Assembly: GCA_028583415.1 (NCBI GenBank)
Contig: CM053273.1
Coordinates: forward strand, 90,246,676 to 90,310,675
Reading direction: 5' to 3'
Source: Protea cynaroides
Taxonomy: Eukaryota > Streptophyta > Magnoliopsida > Proteales > Proteaceae
DNA: 64,000 nt
Part shown: one piece after another, positions 37,137 to 46,668 of the stretch
Layout of the letters: every line of letters starts with the position of its first letter
Position numbering within the stretch: position 1 is the first letter of the stretch
Translations under genes and position numbers: made by a program
The notes under the pieces: model-generated
The model's input: the letters and a program-made list of their open reading frames with translations, nothing else
The model's database searches: none
Told to the model about the DNA's origin: nothing

Positions 37137-39345
37137 TGTTGGACTTTATGTTGTCATTATTGGAAACTTGGCTGATGTGACAGTGTTTGTGAGTATTCAG
37201 GCAGAGAAATGAGGAGAGAGAGTGTCAGTACAATGGCACAGATGTGGCAACTTCACTTGTATATTCTATAGTTTTCTACATGTATTTTAGATGACTTACA
37301 ATGAGTTAAATGGGATTTTACATTGATTTTGATGAGAGAGAGTGTCTGTGGACCCCACTGGTGTTGTGGCTGAGTTTCTGATGATGCGACAGTGTTCTTG
37401 AAGCTTTTCTGATCATGTTTGTGTTTTTCATGTTTCTCGTGTTGTGGCATTGAGGAGAGAAATTCAAGAGAGAGATAGAAGAGAGTGAATCAGAAGAGAG
37501 AGAAAGAGGAGAGAGAAAAAAATATGAGTGGGACCCACAGGTGTGGTGGCAAGGTGACATGCTAACACGGTAGTCCACGGCACTTGACATGCATGCACGC
37601 AAAGTTTCGGGTTCAAATTCCAATGTTTGATAGAGTTTTAACTTTGGATCTATTTTTGGTGGGTCCCGCAGCAAGTTCATGAAAATCCGACAGTGGAAAG
37701 ATGTAGAGCGTCGAGTTATCTTTCCAACGCAACTTGAATCACTCAATTCCGGCGTCGGATGAGCGAGATATCGCAGTTTCTGTCGGATCGCTCGAAAAAG
37801 TCAGTTCACAAGTTATTTAGGGGCAATTTCGGCATTTCACAAGTTGTTAAGGGTTAATTTCGTCCAGAAAAAAGAAGAAGATCCAAAATCGGCCGTCCAA
37901 ATGAAGCCACGTAGGCTAGATTCTAAATGGACGGCCTTCAAAGTTGCGGCCTAAGGTGTGATGCGAAGATTCTGTTTAGATTCCATCGCGAGGCTTCTGG
38001 TTGGATGGAGGCAGTTTAAAAGGGTGGTTCGTGTTTCACAGAATCGGCACCTTATTCGGTGTGGTGCGTTCATCGTGCGACAACGGAAGAGATTCCGATC
38101 CAGCGCTTCACATGATCTCCGATTTTCGGAGGCGTGATTTATCCAGATCCAACGACTCAGATTCAATCCCACCTTTTTGAAGTCAATCTGACGGTCCGTG
38201 TTGAAGATTCTTTGATCGACCAATCATATCGCGACAGCGCATTGGTGGCGCGGCTACGGTGCGGCGCGGGTGCGCGGTTATAAAAGGAAAAATTCTCTTT
38301 CCTTATCTGTGATTGGCCGAACTTCAAACTACCATAACTTCTTCATCCGAGCTCCAAATCAGTCCGTTCAAGTTGCAGTTTCCATATTTTTTTGATGCTC
38401 TATACATTGGGCGCCGTTGGGAGTCGTAAAAACACTGAGAAAAATCGAAAATAGGGTTTTGAAGCTTAACAAAGGGTTTTTCTAGGGTTTCGTGCCTATG
38501 GGAGTGATCAATCACCAACTACCTCTTCTCTGTGCATCAATGGAGTGCTAAATCCCTGTGAGAGGTCAATAGAGCTTTTATTTTCATATTCATTGTGATT
38601 ATGGATTGTGTGGTAGAGATTTGAAGCCTATGAGCAAGGTGTACTCTGTGAATCAATCTCTATCAACATTGAAGATTGTTGAAAAGTACCTGAGAGCAGT
38701 GTGAAGCTTCAGAGAGATTATTGGCCATTCGAAAGCATAGTTTGTGAGATTTTTCAATTCCCTTATCTATTTATGCTTTCAATTTATTGTATGCTAACGT
38801 AGGTGCAAATTGTTGAATACCTAGCTAGTGAGGGAAAATTGTAAGGGAAATTTATAAGCCTAAAAAAAATTGTTATTTGCTTCCCGTGGGTGCGGGTTAA
38901 GCGTGGTGTGCAGCGTGTGCTTAACACTGGTACTTGATACCTGAATTCCTGGCACATGTGTGCCCTCCTAGTTTTATGCTGGGTGAGTTGGGTGTATGTA
39001 CTCCCTGTTGTATAGATAGCAAAAAAAGTGTATTGAGTATATACGGAGCCCGTTGGGCATTACTCTGTGGACTAACCATCACACACTGTGTTGGTGAACC
39101 ACGTATATCCTGTGTTGTAGACTGTCTTTATTTTCCTATATATTTTGGAGTGCGTGGAATGACTTGCAGGATGGGTGTGCAAATCTGGTAGACCTGGCCA
39201 CTGAGTGGTAGCGAGGTAGATTTGCATACGCTTGTGTGTGTGTAAAAGAATATATCTCCATCTGCTCTAGGCAGCAGTAAATAATCAGAGAAAAGTTTCA
39301 GACACTGATTCACCCACCCCTCTCACTGTCATATCAAGTTCATCA
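37137..39345 (+). repeat. Array LTR 6 (mixed type), outer right
   Basis: 2209 bp, ending TTCATCA at 39345 and followed directly by GGGGTGTGTCC instead of a primer site. It has some B markers (TGCGACAGTG, ACCTGAATTCC, GCTGGGT) and some A-like ones (GTGACAGTG, CATGATCTCC, CAGGATGGGTG), so it is a third variant. Outer LTRs 1 and 6 therefore differ noticeably, as expected for an old insertion. Confidence 0.92.
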
Positions 39346-39636
39346 GGGGTGTGTCCTGGTAATGCTGCTATTCGGTGGAGGCCCAGCTCCGTGGCCGCGC
39401 TTAGTTGTGATGTGACACAACTGACCGTTTGGAAGGACACACTTTCTACAGGAGCACCTACCAAGACCTTTTGCGACAAGCTTAAGGAACATGAACCATG
39501 CCTTCCAATCTATGTCAAGGACCCTAAACTCCAGATTTTCTTTAACAATCCCAACACCAAGAAGATAGCCGACATTTGTGGTGTCCACATCCCCTCCCCT
39601 CCCCCTTTCTTTTTCCCCCCACCCTCCTCTTCTTAA
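39346..39636 (+). pseudogene. Type-2 non-specific lipid transfer protein-like gene, 3' fragment
   Basis: After the right target duplication the frame gives LSCDVTQLTVWKDTLSTG, then KLKEHEPCLPIYVKDPKLQ, NNPNTKKIADICGVHIPSP and a proline/phenylalanine run to TAA. It aligns along its length with plant nsLTP type 2, small secreted proteins that bind lipids in a helical fold held by four disulfides. Of the eight family cysteines, positions 1, 4, 5 and 7 remain; 2 (W), 3 (F), 6 (P) and 8 (P) are lost. The signal-peptide frame (from 39351) and the mature-protein frame are offset by one missing base near 39397 (GCTCCGTGGCC). The gene is thus split by the array, frameshifted and cysteine-poor. Confidence 0.75.
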
Positions 39637-40341
39637 ATCTTAGGATAAAATAATAATGGAAAGTACGGCTGTCTTATGTACTTTCCTCTGTACTGCTCTA
39701 TAATCTCAAAGTTGCGATAAAGAGTATTATGACTCATGAAAATCGTCACTCCTCTACTTTTTTTTTAAAATATTTATGTTTTCCTTATTAGCATGGATCT
39801 TTGATACTGTCCATCGTATCTCTCAAAAACCCAAAAACTATTCCCATTTCAAATATCAAAAATACCTTTAAATATTGGAAGTTTCCACGATGGCCCAATG
39901 ATATTCCATGAAAAATAATCATTGCCAAAGGATCGGCTGAAGTCATATAGAAAGATTTTTTTTTGAACCAACCAATCCATTTGGAACCTATAAAAGAGGA
40001 ATAATCAAGATGGATTAATCATTTGCGATTGATCTATGATGAATGGCATTGTAGTTCTTCCGACTTGTAGATTTTCGAAGGACGAAGATTGAAAACCAAT
40101 TCTTTTGGAATTTGAATCATCTACACGTACGTGTATTCTTCATGGGATTCAATAACAATTCAAGGATGCGGGATCTACCATCGGAGTGTGGGACCCATTA
40201 GTTATGGGAACCCGTGGAAAGTAAACGTATGTACAAGTGAACAATTCTCGTTCCTCTGCTCGAGAGGATGCACGAAATACTAGTGGCTTATGTTGCATAT
40301 ATATACTACCTTTAAACTAACAAATTTAGGATGTGAATTAA
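39637..40341. other. Flank downstream of the nsLTP fragment
   Basis: AT-rich sequence that would contain the nsLTP 3' untranslated region (CTTATGTACTTTCCTCTGTAC and following). No further gene or repeat is recognised. Confidence 0.4.
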
Positions 40342-40590
40342 TATGGCTTTGTTTGGTTGCAAAGGGAATTGAAGGGAAGGGAAGTGAAATTTTTTAATTT
40401 TAAATAGAAACTTTTACAGCTGTAACACATTAAGATTGTATAAATTACCTAAACTTCTTACTATATTTAGTAATTATACTTATAAGATGTAAAATTTATT
40501 TTTCTTTTCAAATGGGAAGGATTTGGATGCAAAATGAAATGTAAGTTAATCACTAAATATGAAATAATTTGGAATTAATTACATAGTAAT

Positions 40591-41153
<563 letters not shown>

Positions 41154-41280
41154 ATTGTAATGTGATAGGATGTGCTGTAATCATTACAAAAGTTTCCGTT
41201 TAGAGTTTAAAAATTTCACTTCTTTTACCTTCCCTTTAATCCCCTTACAACCAAATAAAGCCTATATGAAAGGATCCACA

Positions 41281-41480
41281 TCCTCTCCTGCCTAAGTTTG
41301 GGCAGGAGACTTGGCAGCTTGGATGGATGGCCGCCACTTGGCTCTTGGGTGGATCCGAGCCCTCCATCCTAGCCGACACCCCTGTCGGCTTAGCTTGTCG
41401 GCTCGACTCCACTTGAGAGCCAGGTGGCGGTCATCCATCCGAGCCGCCAAGTCTCCAACCCAAACTCAGGCGGGATAGGA
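41281..41480. repeat. Fold-back element with 64-base arms
   Basis: 41281-41344 and 41417-41480 are near-complementary arms (for example GGAGACTTGGCAGCTTGGAT against ATCCGAGCCGCCAAGTCTCC), with a 72-base GC-rich loop. The loop itself contains the short palindrome AGCCGACACCCCTGTCGGCT. There are no obvious flanking duplications. It could be a MITE or the template for a hairpin RNA. Confidence 0.75.
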
Positions 41481-41741
41481 TTTCTATACTATATGAAACT
41501 AAGCACTCTTTCACAATTGTATGGCTCCAAAAAAAAATTCTAACGTAGAACACCGTTGCAATACAATATTATGGGGTATAACTGTAGTTTTAGTTTTGGG
41601 AGTCATACACAGTATTTGTCAGTGCCAATATCGATTCAATACCATTCTCGATTGGATACAATTCTAATGACTTTCTAACACATGGTTGATACAGATTAAA
41701 AAATAATTAAAAAAGGAAAGATCGCATTGGGTATCGTATCA

Positions 41742-42190
41742 GATCAGCCACGGCCATAATTGATTCAAATCGACCGATGCAACGATGAAAACAATGGTAA
41801 AGAGATAATGGATGGATATATATCCATGGACCATGCCCTTGATATTCTGGCAAAGAACAATGAACCGTCGACTGCCTTTGAAGGTCCAACAAAATTCCTC
41901 ATCTGCGCCATGTTCAGCCATATTAGTACTGCTAATCCCTTCTAACCTCCAACTGTCGAATTCCAGGGCACCAATTGCAGATTTAACTCTTCTTCTTCCC
42001 TTAATCCCCTTTACTTCAGGAGGCTGCTACCCTCGAAGTAGCAAACACGATCCAAACCCATAACAAATTCACACTAGTTTCCTTTTTGCTTTGTCAGTTG
42101 CAGCAGACCATCGGAACGGGAGTCACATTGCAACGAAGAACCGTTGAATATGGCAGTGCCGCCGCTGCTGCATCACAGGCATTTCAGACA
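41742..42190. repeat. Copy of the left-edge segment (partner 1-709)
   Basis: 41742-41779 matches 1-38 and 41916-42190 matches 436-709, differing by scattered substitutions and small gaps. The stretch 41780-41915 has no counterpart in the left copy. The 200 bases before it (41483-41741) show nothing recognisable. Right after 42190 the copies part company. Confidence 0.75.
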
Positions 42191-43533
42191 GAAATTGCCT
42201 ATTTTTTCATGCTTTTTGCTGGAATACGAAAGCGTTCAACTTCCTATTTTAGCTTAAAGCACTCCATTTTCTACGTACAAGTCCCTTGCAATAGTTTGAA
42301 GATGATTGCTTTTTTTTATTAGGGGGATGTTGATATTTCTTTCTCCTGAAGGATCCTTGCTGAAACTCAACAACCGACCCTGGCACCAAGCCATCTCTAT
42401 ACCTTTCTCCTAGTCAAATGACGGTAGACCTTTTTTCACTGAGCCACTGCCAAGCAATTCTAGCTGTAAAAATTACAAAAACAAGTCAAAAAAATCCCTA
42501 ATTAGGAGGCATCGGGGAAGGGAACATAGATCGGACATGGTTAGGGTTTCTATTTTTTTAATCTGTTCAATTCGATTTACGGTGTGAATGGTGTCAGTAC
42601 ATATCAAATAAACACAGAAGCAAAACAGATCGGACATGGTTAGGATCTACTAATTCCCGTGAAAATTAAGGGATCTACGGTGTGAAATATGTCCAGTTCA
42701 TCTGATTATTCTGAATCTGGAAACTAATAGCGGCTAGAGGATAGTAAGAATTTAGGAAAGAGGTTGTACAAGAGTTCAGAATTCTGTCGATCCCGCCAAG
42801 GAGAGCTCCAACGTTTGGGGTTAGGGCTTGGGTGAGAAGAGAAAGGAAAGAGAGAGAGTAAATGTAAGTTTCAATACAAGGTCAGTCATTCAATTTAATT
42901 TTAAAAATTTTCAATTTATAATGTGAAGGGTAAAATTATATATTAACAATTTAAGTGATTTCCGTCAGTTAAGTAGGTGCAGTTGATGTTTTTTCAAACT
43001 TTGTGAGTGGTAGATGATGTTAGCAATCCTTATTGGGGTGTATATGAAATTTTTCATAATAGAAATTATCTATGCTTGAATTGCTTGATGAATATTTTTC
43101 ATTTTGTATTGAGAAATTATCTATGCTTGAATATTCTTCTGTTAATTTACTCTTGGCATCATGGAGTTAATAATAGTATAATATTTATTCTGTGAATTGC
43201 ATCTTTGCATGCATTATAGTTCTGCTTCTTAATTAAATGCTAATATTCTTTTAGTTTATTGCTTTATGCTTTTTTTTTAATTGTTTATAAATATGCTTCT
43301 TTATGTCTTCTACTTTATTCATTATTTATTGGTTTTCTCAAATTAGGTTATTATTAGCATTATTATATCATGTTGCATTGATATGCCTTAAATGTTGATT
43401 CTTGATATAGTATATATATATAGACATAAATATAGCATTGGTATTCTAGGCATACTGGATACATCCAAAAAAAAAAGACACTAGGGGTGCCTAGGTGAGT
43501 GTCTAGGCGCCCAGGGTGGCCTCCAACACGTAC

Positions 43534-44519
43534 CATGGGTCGCCTTATTGCCTTGACAACCATGGGTAGAGATGCTAAAATGATTAGTGATAAGATAATA
43601 TCCATCAAGCTTGTATTAGGAAACGAGGTAGTTAATATATCTAGCACCTTCACACACCAAATGGTAAAAACAAAAACATTAAGAAAGAATTTTGGGAACA
43701 CATGGATAATTTAATTCAAGAAATTAATCAAAATGAATAGATTCTAGCAGGAGGAGATCTAAATGGAAATGTTCGATGGGATTGTTGAGGGTATTAAAGA
43801 ATTTATGGAGGATTTTGTTTTGGAGATAAGAATGTGGAGGAGATTTCAGTTTTAGATTTTCTGTTGCCTACGATTTATCAATTGTAAATATATGTTTCAA
43901 GAAATGAGAAGAGCAATTAATAACTTTTAAAAGTATGGCAAAATAATAACTAAAAATTGATTTCTTTCTAATTGAACTTCTTGATAGGTTATCATGTAAA
44001 GATTGTAAGGTTATACTAGGGGAGAGCTTCACCAGGCAACATAGACTATTGACCATAGATATGTGTTTTAAAACGCTGAACTATAGGAAATTTGAGATTA
44101 TTAACCTAGGACAAGAGGCGGTGGAACTTAATGGAGAAAACTTGAAGACATTTACAGACAAATTAGTATCATAGAATAGATGAAGACACGTAATTTGGAA
44201 CGGGTTGGCTATTTGTATTAAAAATAGAGCAAAAGGTGTAGGTGAATCTTAAGGAATACAACACTCATCTAGGGAGACTTGGTGGTGGAGTCAAGAAGTT
44301 CAAATAGTAATTAACACTAAGATATCTAGTGATAAAACTTGGCAAAGGACAATTGATGAAGAGGATTTCAAAAGATATAAATTCAATATAAATGAAGTTA
44401 AGAAGATTATAAGGAAAGCATGGACTAAGAATATAGGAAGGAGAACAAGATACCCATAAAATAGCCAAATTGAGCGAAAGGAAGATTAGATAATTCTATC
44501 ATATTAGATGTACTAAAAG
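43534..44519 (+). pseudogene. LINE ORF2 remnant: endonuclease domain
   Basis: Multi-frame translation resembles the plant LINE AP-endonuclease and following linker: ISDKIISIKLVLGNEVVNIS, AGGDLNGNVRWD (about 43747-43782), CKVILGESFTRQHRLLTIDM (about 44000) and TWWWSQEVQ (about 44278). The motif GGDLNGHVG is typical of this family. Stops and frameshifts leave no usable frame. The segment ends at TGTACTAAAAG, where this copy carries a GC-rich insert missing from the partner copy at 61 kb. Confidence 0.7.
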
Positions 44520-44627
44520 CATTTGAGTGCCTGTGATCCTCCTGGACCCCGGCTGTTTGCTTTCCTTAGCTATCTCACCTGGGGAGTGAAGGAAGGTCGG
44601 GCAAGAGGGCATTACCGCGGGCCATAT
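44520..44627. other. GC-rich 108-bp insert in the LINE remnant, unique to this copy
   Basis: The partner copy reads ACTAAAAG|GGATGGTGAT|AGGTTAC at 60989-61014. Here the ten-base middle is replaced by 108 bases rich in CCTGG/CCGCGG. No end repeats or duplication are clear, and its origin is not recognised. Confidence 0.55.
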
Positions 44628-44849
44628 AGGTTACTTTTTTCCCCTCTTAGTATCACATATTTTTTTTAGTGAGGGTATTTATTGTCATTTCATATGTCTA
44701 TTTGAAAACTATGCAAGACAATGGAAACCCTTGACAATAATTTAATGATGGGTCACTTTCAATTTTTTTTGAAAAGTCCATTTTACCCCTAACTTTTTTT
44801 TTTTTGTGAAGAGGATTTCTAGAAAAATGTTTTGAGTAAATATGATGAT

Positions 44850-45166
44850 TGATGATATTATTAAAGATATGTATAAATTATAATGTATGTAATGACTAGT
44901 TTAAGAATTGTGGGGGATAGGGTAGTGAAATTCCAATAACAATTGGATTACATCTTGGTTCAGCTCTATGCCCGTATTTGTTTGTGTTAATCATGGCTAA
45001 GCAGACTAAAGACATTTAAGATTAGGACCATTGGTGTGTTTGCTTTTGTATGGATGATATTGTTTTGCTAGAAGAATCAAAGATGGTATAGATGTAAAGG
45101 TGGATTTTGTGGAGACCAACTTTGGAAATCAAAAGGTTTTAGGACAAGTAGAAGAAAAATAGAGTA
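44850..45166 (+). pseudogene. LINE ORF2 remnant: reverse transcriptase fragment
   Basis: This is a close copy of 1230-1590: DIIKDMY, FPITIGLHLGSALCPYLFVL and CMDDIVL can be read through stops. It lies 3' of the endonuclease remnant in the order expected for one LINE, with the central polymerase part missing. The match to the left-edge copy ends near 45166, where unrelated sequence begins. Confidence 0.7.
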
Positions 45167-46663
45167 TCTATGAAAAAACCTGATCCCAAAAACTCAATGC
45201 TTGAGTTTCGGTCAAAACCTAATGAACTTGATGAGACAAAACCTTTTTTTAACTTGAGTTGGTTCATTTTTTGAACCAAAACCATGGTTTGGATCAAAAC
45301 CTGGATGAGCAGAACCAAGGTTCAATCAAAATCATGTATTTTTCTAATTCAACCCTCCATCTTGTCTCAGTTACTGTTGAAACCGAGATACACACCTCAA
45401 ACCATGGTTTAAATATGGTTTGGGCTTTGTTAAAGTTAAAATATGAAGTAGGCTTAAGTTAAATTTATTTAAATTCTTGTTGTAGTCTAAGGACCAGCCA
45501 GTAGTGGATCAACCCAAGGATCGGTCAACATGGGTCCAGCCCACGCTGTTCACTTGAACACTATTCATCCAGTATTGTTCACGTGAACAGTATCAACAGA
45601 ATTCTTTTGAAATATTTTGTTTCACTCTTTATTTTGTTACTTCTTTCCTAAAATAGTTTAGATTTTATTTTTTAAGTTGATTTACTTTATGAGTCAGTTT
45701 TAGTTGTTTCATTATTTTAAAAACTTTCTTAATATTTGTTTTGGAAACTTTCCTAATTCTATAAGGGGAAGTTTCCCATTTTTTTTTAAATAGCTTTTAG
45801 AAGTTATTTCTTTCTATGTTTTGTAACTAATTCAATTCTATAAATAAGGGAATAGAATAAAAGGACACTAGACGTAGAAGAAACCAGAAAATCTATTGAA
45901 AATTTCTAGTTCAGTCTCTAAGGTTGTGAGACTGAACAAAAAGCTTGTTTCCTTGATTCCTTTTGCTCTTTTGGTCCTCTAATCTCTTTCCTACTCCTCT
46001 CATATAATGTGGACAATATTAGGACTAATCTGATCAATACAGCCTTGCGAAATTATGGATTTTCAATCAATTATCTACTGTGGATATAACCAGTCCCGTT
46101 TTCAGATGATAGGGTTTTTTTTTCAAAAATCCATAACTTCTTCATCCATGATTGGATCACCTTCAAATTTGGGTATGTTATCAAGCACATCCTAGAGTAC
46201 TTCCCCTTCATTTGAAGACCTTTCAATGGCTGGATTCTGAGAAAAGTAATTTTTTTATTGTTATACAATTGTGGTTCTCTGAAATTACCTATTTGAGAAC
46301 TACGGGTAACATTGGTTTTAATCTCACTCGTTGGATCAAGCTCATCTTCTGGACTATTATTCCTCATATCCTAAAGATCAAGGATCCCAAATTTTGAAGC
46401 ATTCTTACAGACAGATTTGAAGTTGGAGAATTATTTATCTAAATCAATAATTCTTGTTTGTTGTGAAAGGTTAAATTTGGGTGGGACTGTACCCCCTTGC
46501 CATCATTAACGCGATAACCCCTACACTTGTTGAAATTAACATAGGCTAGAGAAGTAATATATTACTTTCAATATGTAATAAGCTATTAGGTTTTAGCCAT
46601 CATGGGAGACTTCTATTTCCCATTGATGGGATTTCTTTGTATTTCTATTTAATAGCCTTTAAG
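45167..46663. other. Unassigned sequence, possibly an old LTR
   Basis: No coding sequence recognised. CTATAAATAAGG near 45838, followed by a purine-rich transcribed-type leader, resembles a solo LTR promoter, but I found no convincing ends, primer site or duplication. Small ORFs at 45259 and 46152 have no motif. Confidence 0.35.
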
Positions 46664-46668
46664 GCTTC

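Larger units (their letters stand above)
11912..39345 (+). mobile_element. 27.4-kb tandem array of a non-autonomous Sirevirus-like copia element: (LTR-gag/PR)x5-LTR
   Basis: Six LTRs (2202-2209 bp) alternate with five interiors (2788-2894 bp), all in + orientation, with a period of 4993-5101 bases. Each interior starts with an initiator-Met primer site and ends with several polypurine tracts. The outer ends are TG...CA and are bounded by one perfect 5-bp duplication, GGGGT (11907-11911 and 39346-39350). No such duplication separates the inner units, and after the sixth LTR there is no primer site. The gag shape (UBN2-type head, coiled coil, three zinc knuckles), the multiple purine tracts and the long LTRs fit the Sirevirus/SIRE lineage. 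No integrase core, reverse transcriptase or RNase H is found in any unit. The units differ from each other at many sites, so a simple assembly repeat is unlikely. Confidence 0.92.
42191..44708. repeat. 2.5-kb repeat, copy 1 (partner 58720-61088)
   Basis: It is collinear with 58720-61088, with about 90% or better identity by eye. It starts inside what is the Pack-MULE in the other copy, crosses that element's right end (43055) and its target-site repeat ATAATAGAAA (43056-43065), and runs through the LINE endonuclease remnant. The left part of the MULE is absent here. The left-edge copy at 710-1083 has unrelated sequence at this place, so this block looks inserted or recombined between the two halves of the older repeat. 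Confidence 0.8.

Noticed and set aside
11912..39345. Ordinary satellite DNA or a tandem gene family
   Set aside because: Units have LTRs, primer sites, purine tracts and retroelement gag, and the whole has a target duplication. A satellite or gene cluster would not.
11912..39345. Assembly artefact repeating one element
   Set aside because: Units carry many private substitutions, a private duplication (unit 5) and a private deletion (unit 3). A residual doubt about exact unit number remains without long reads.
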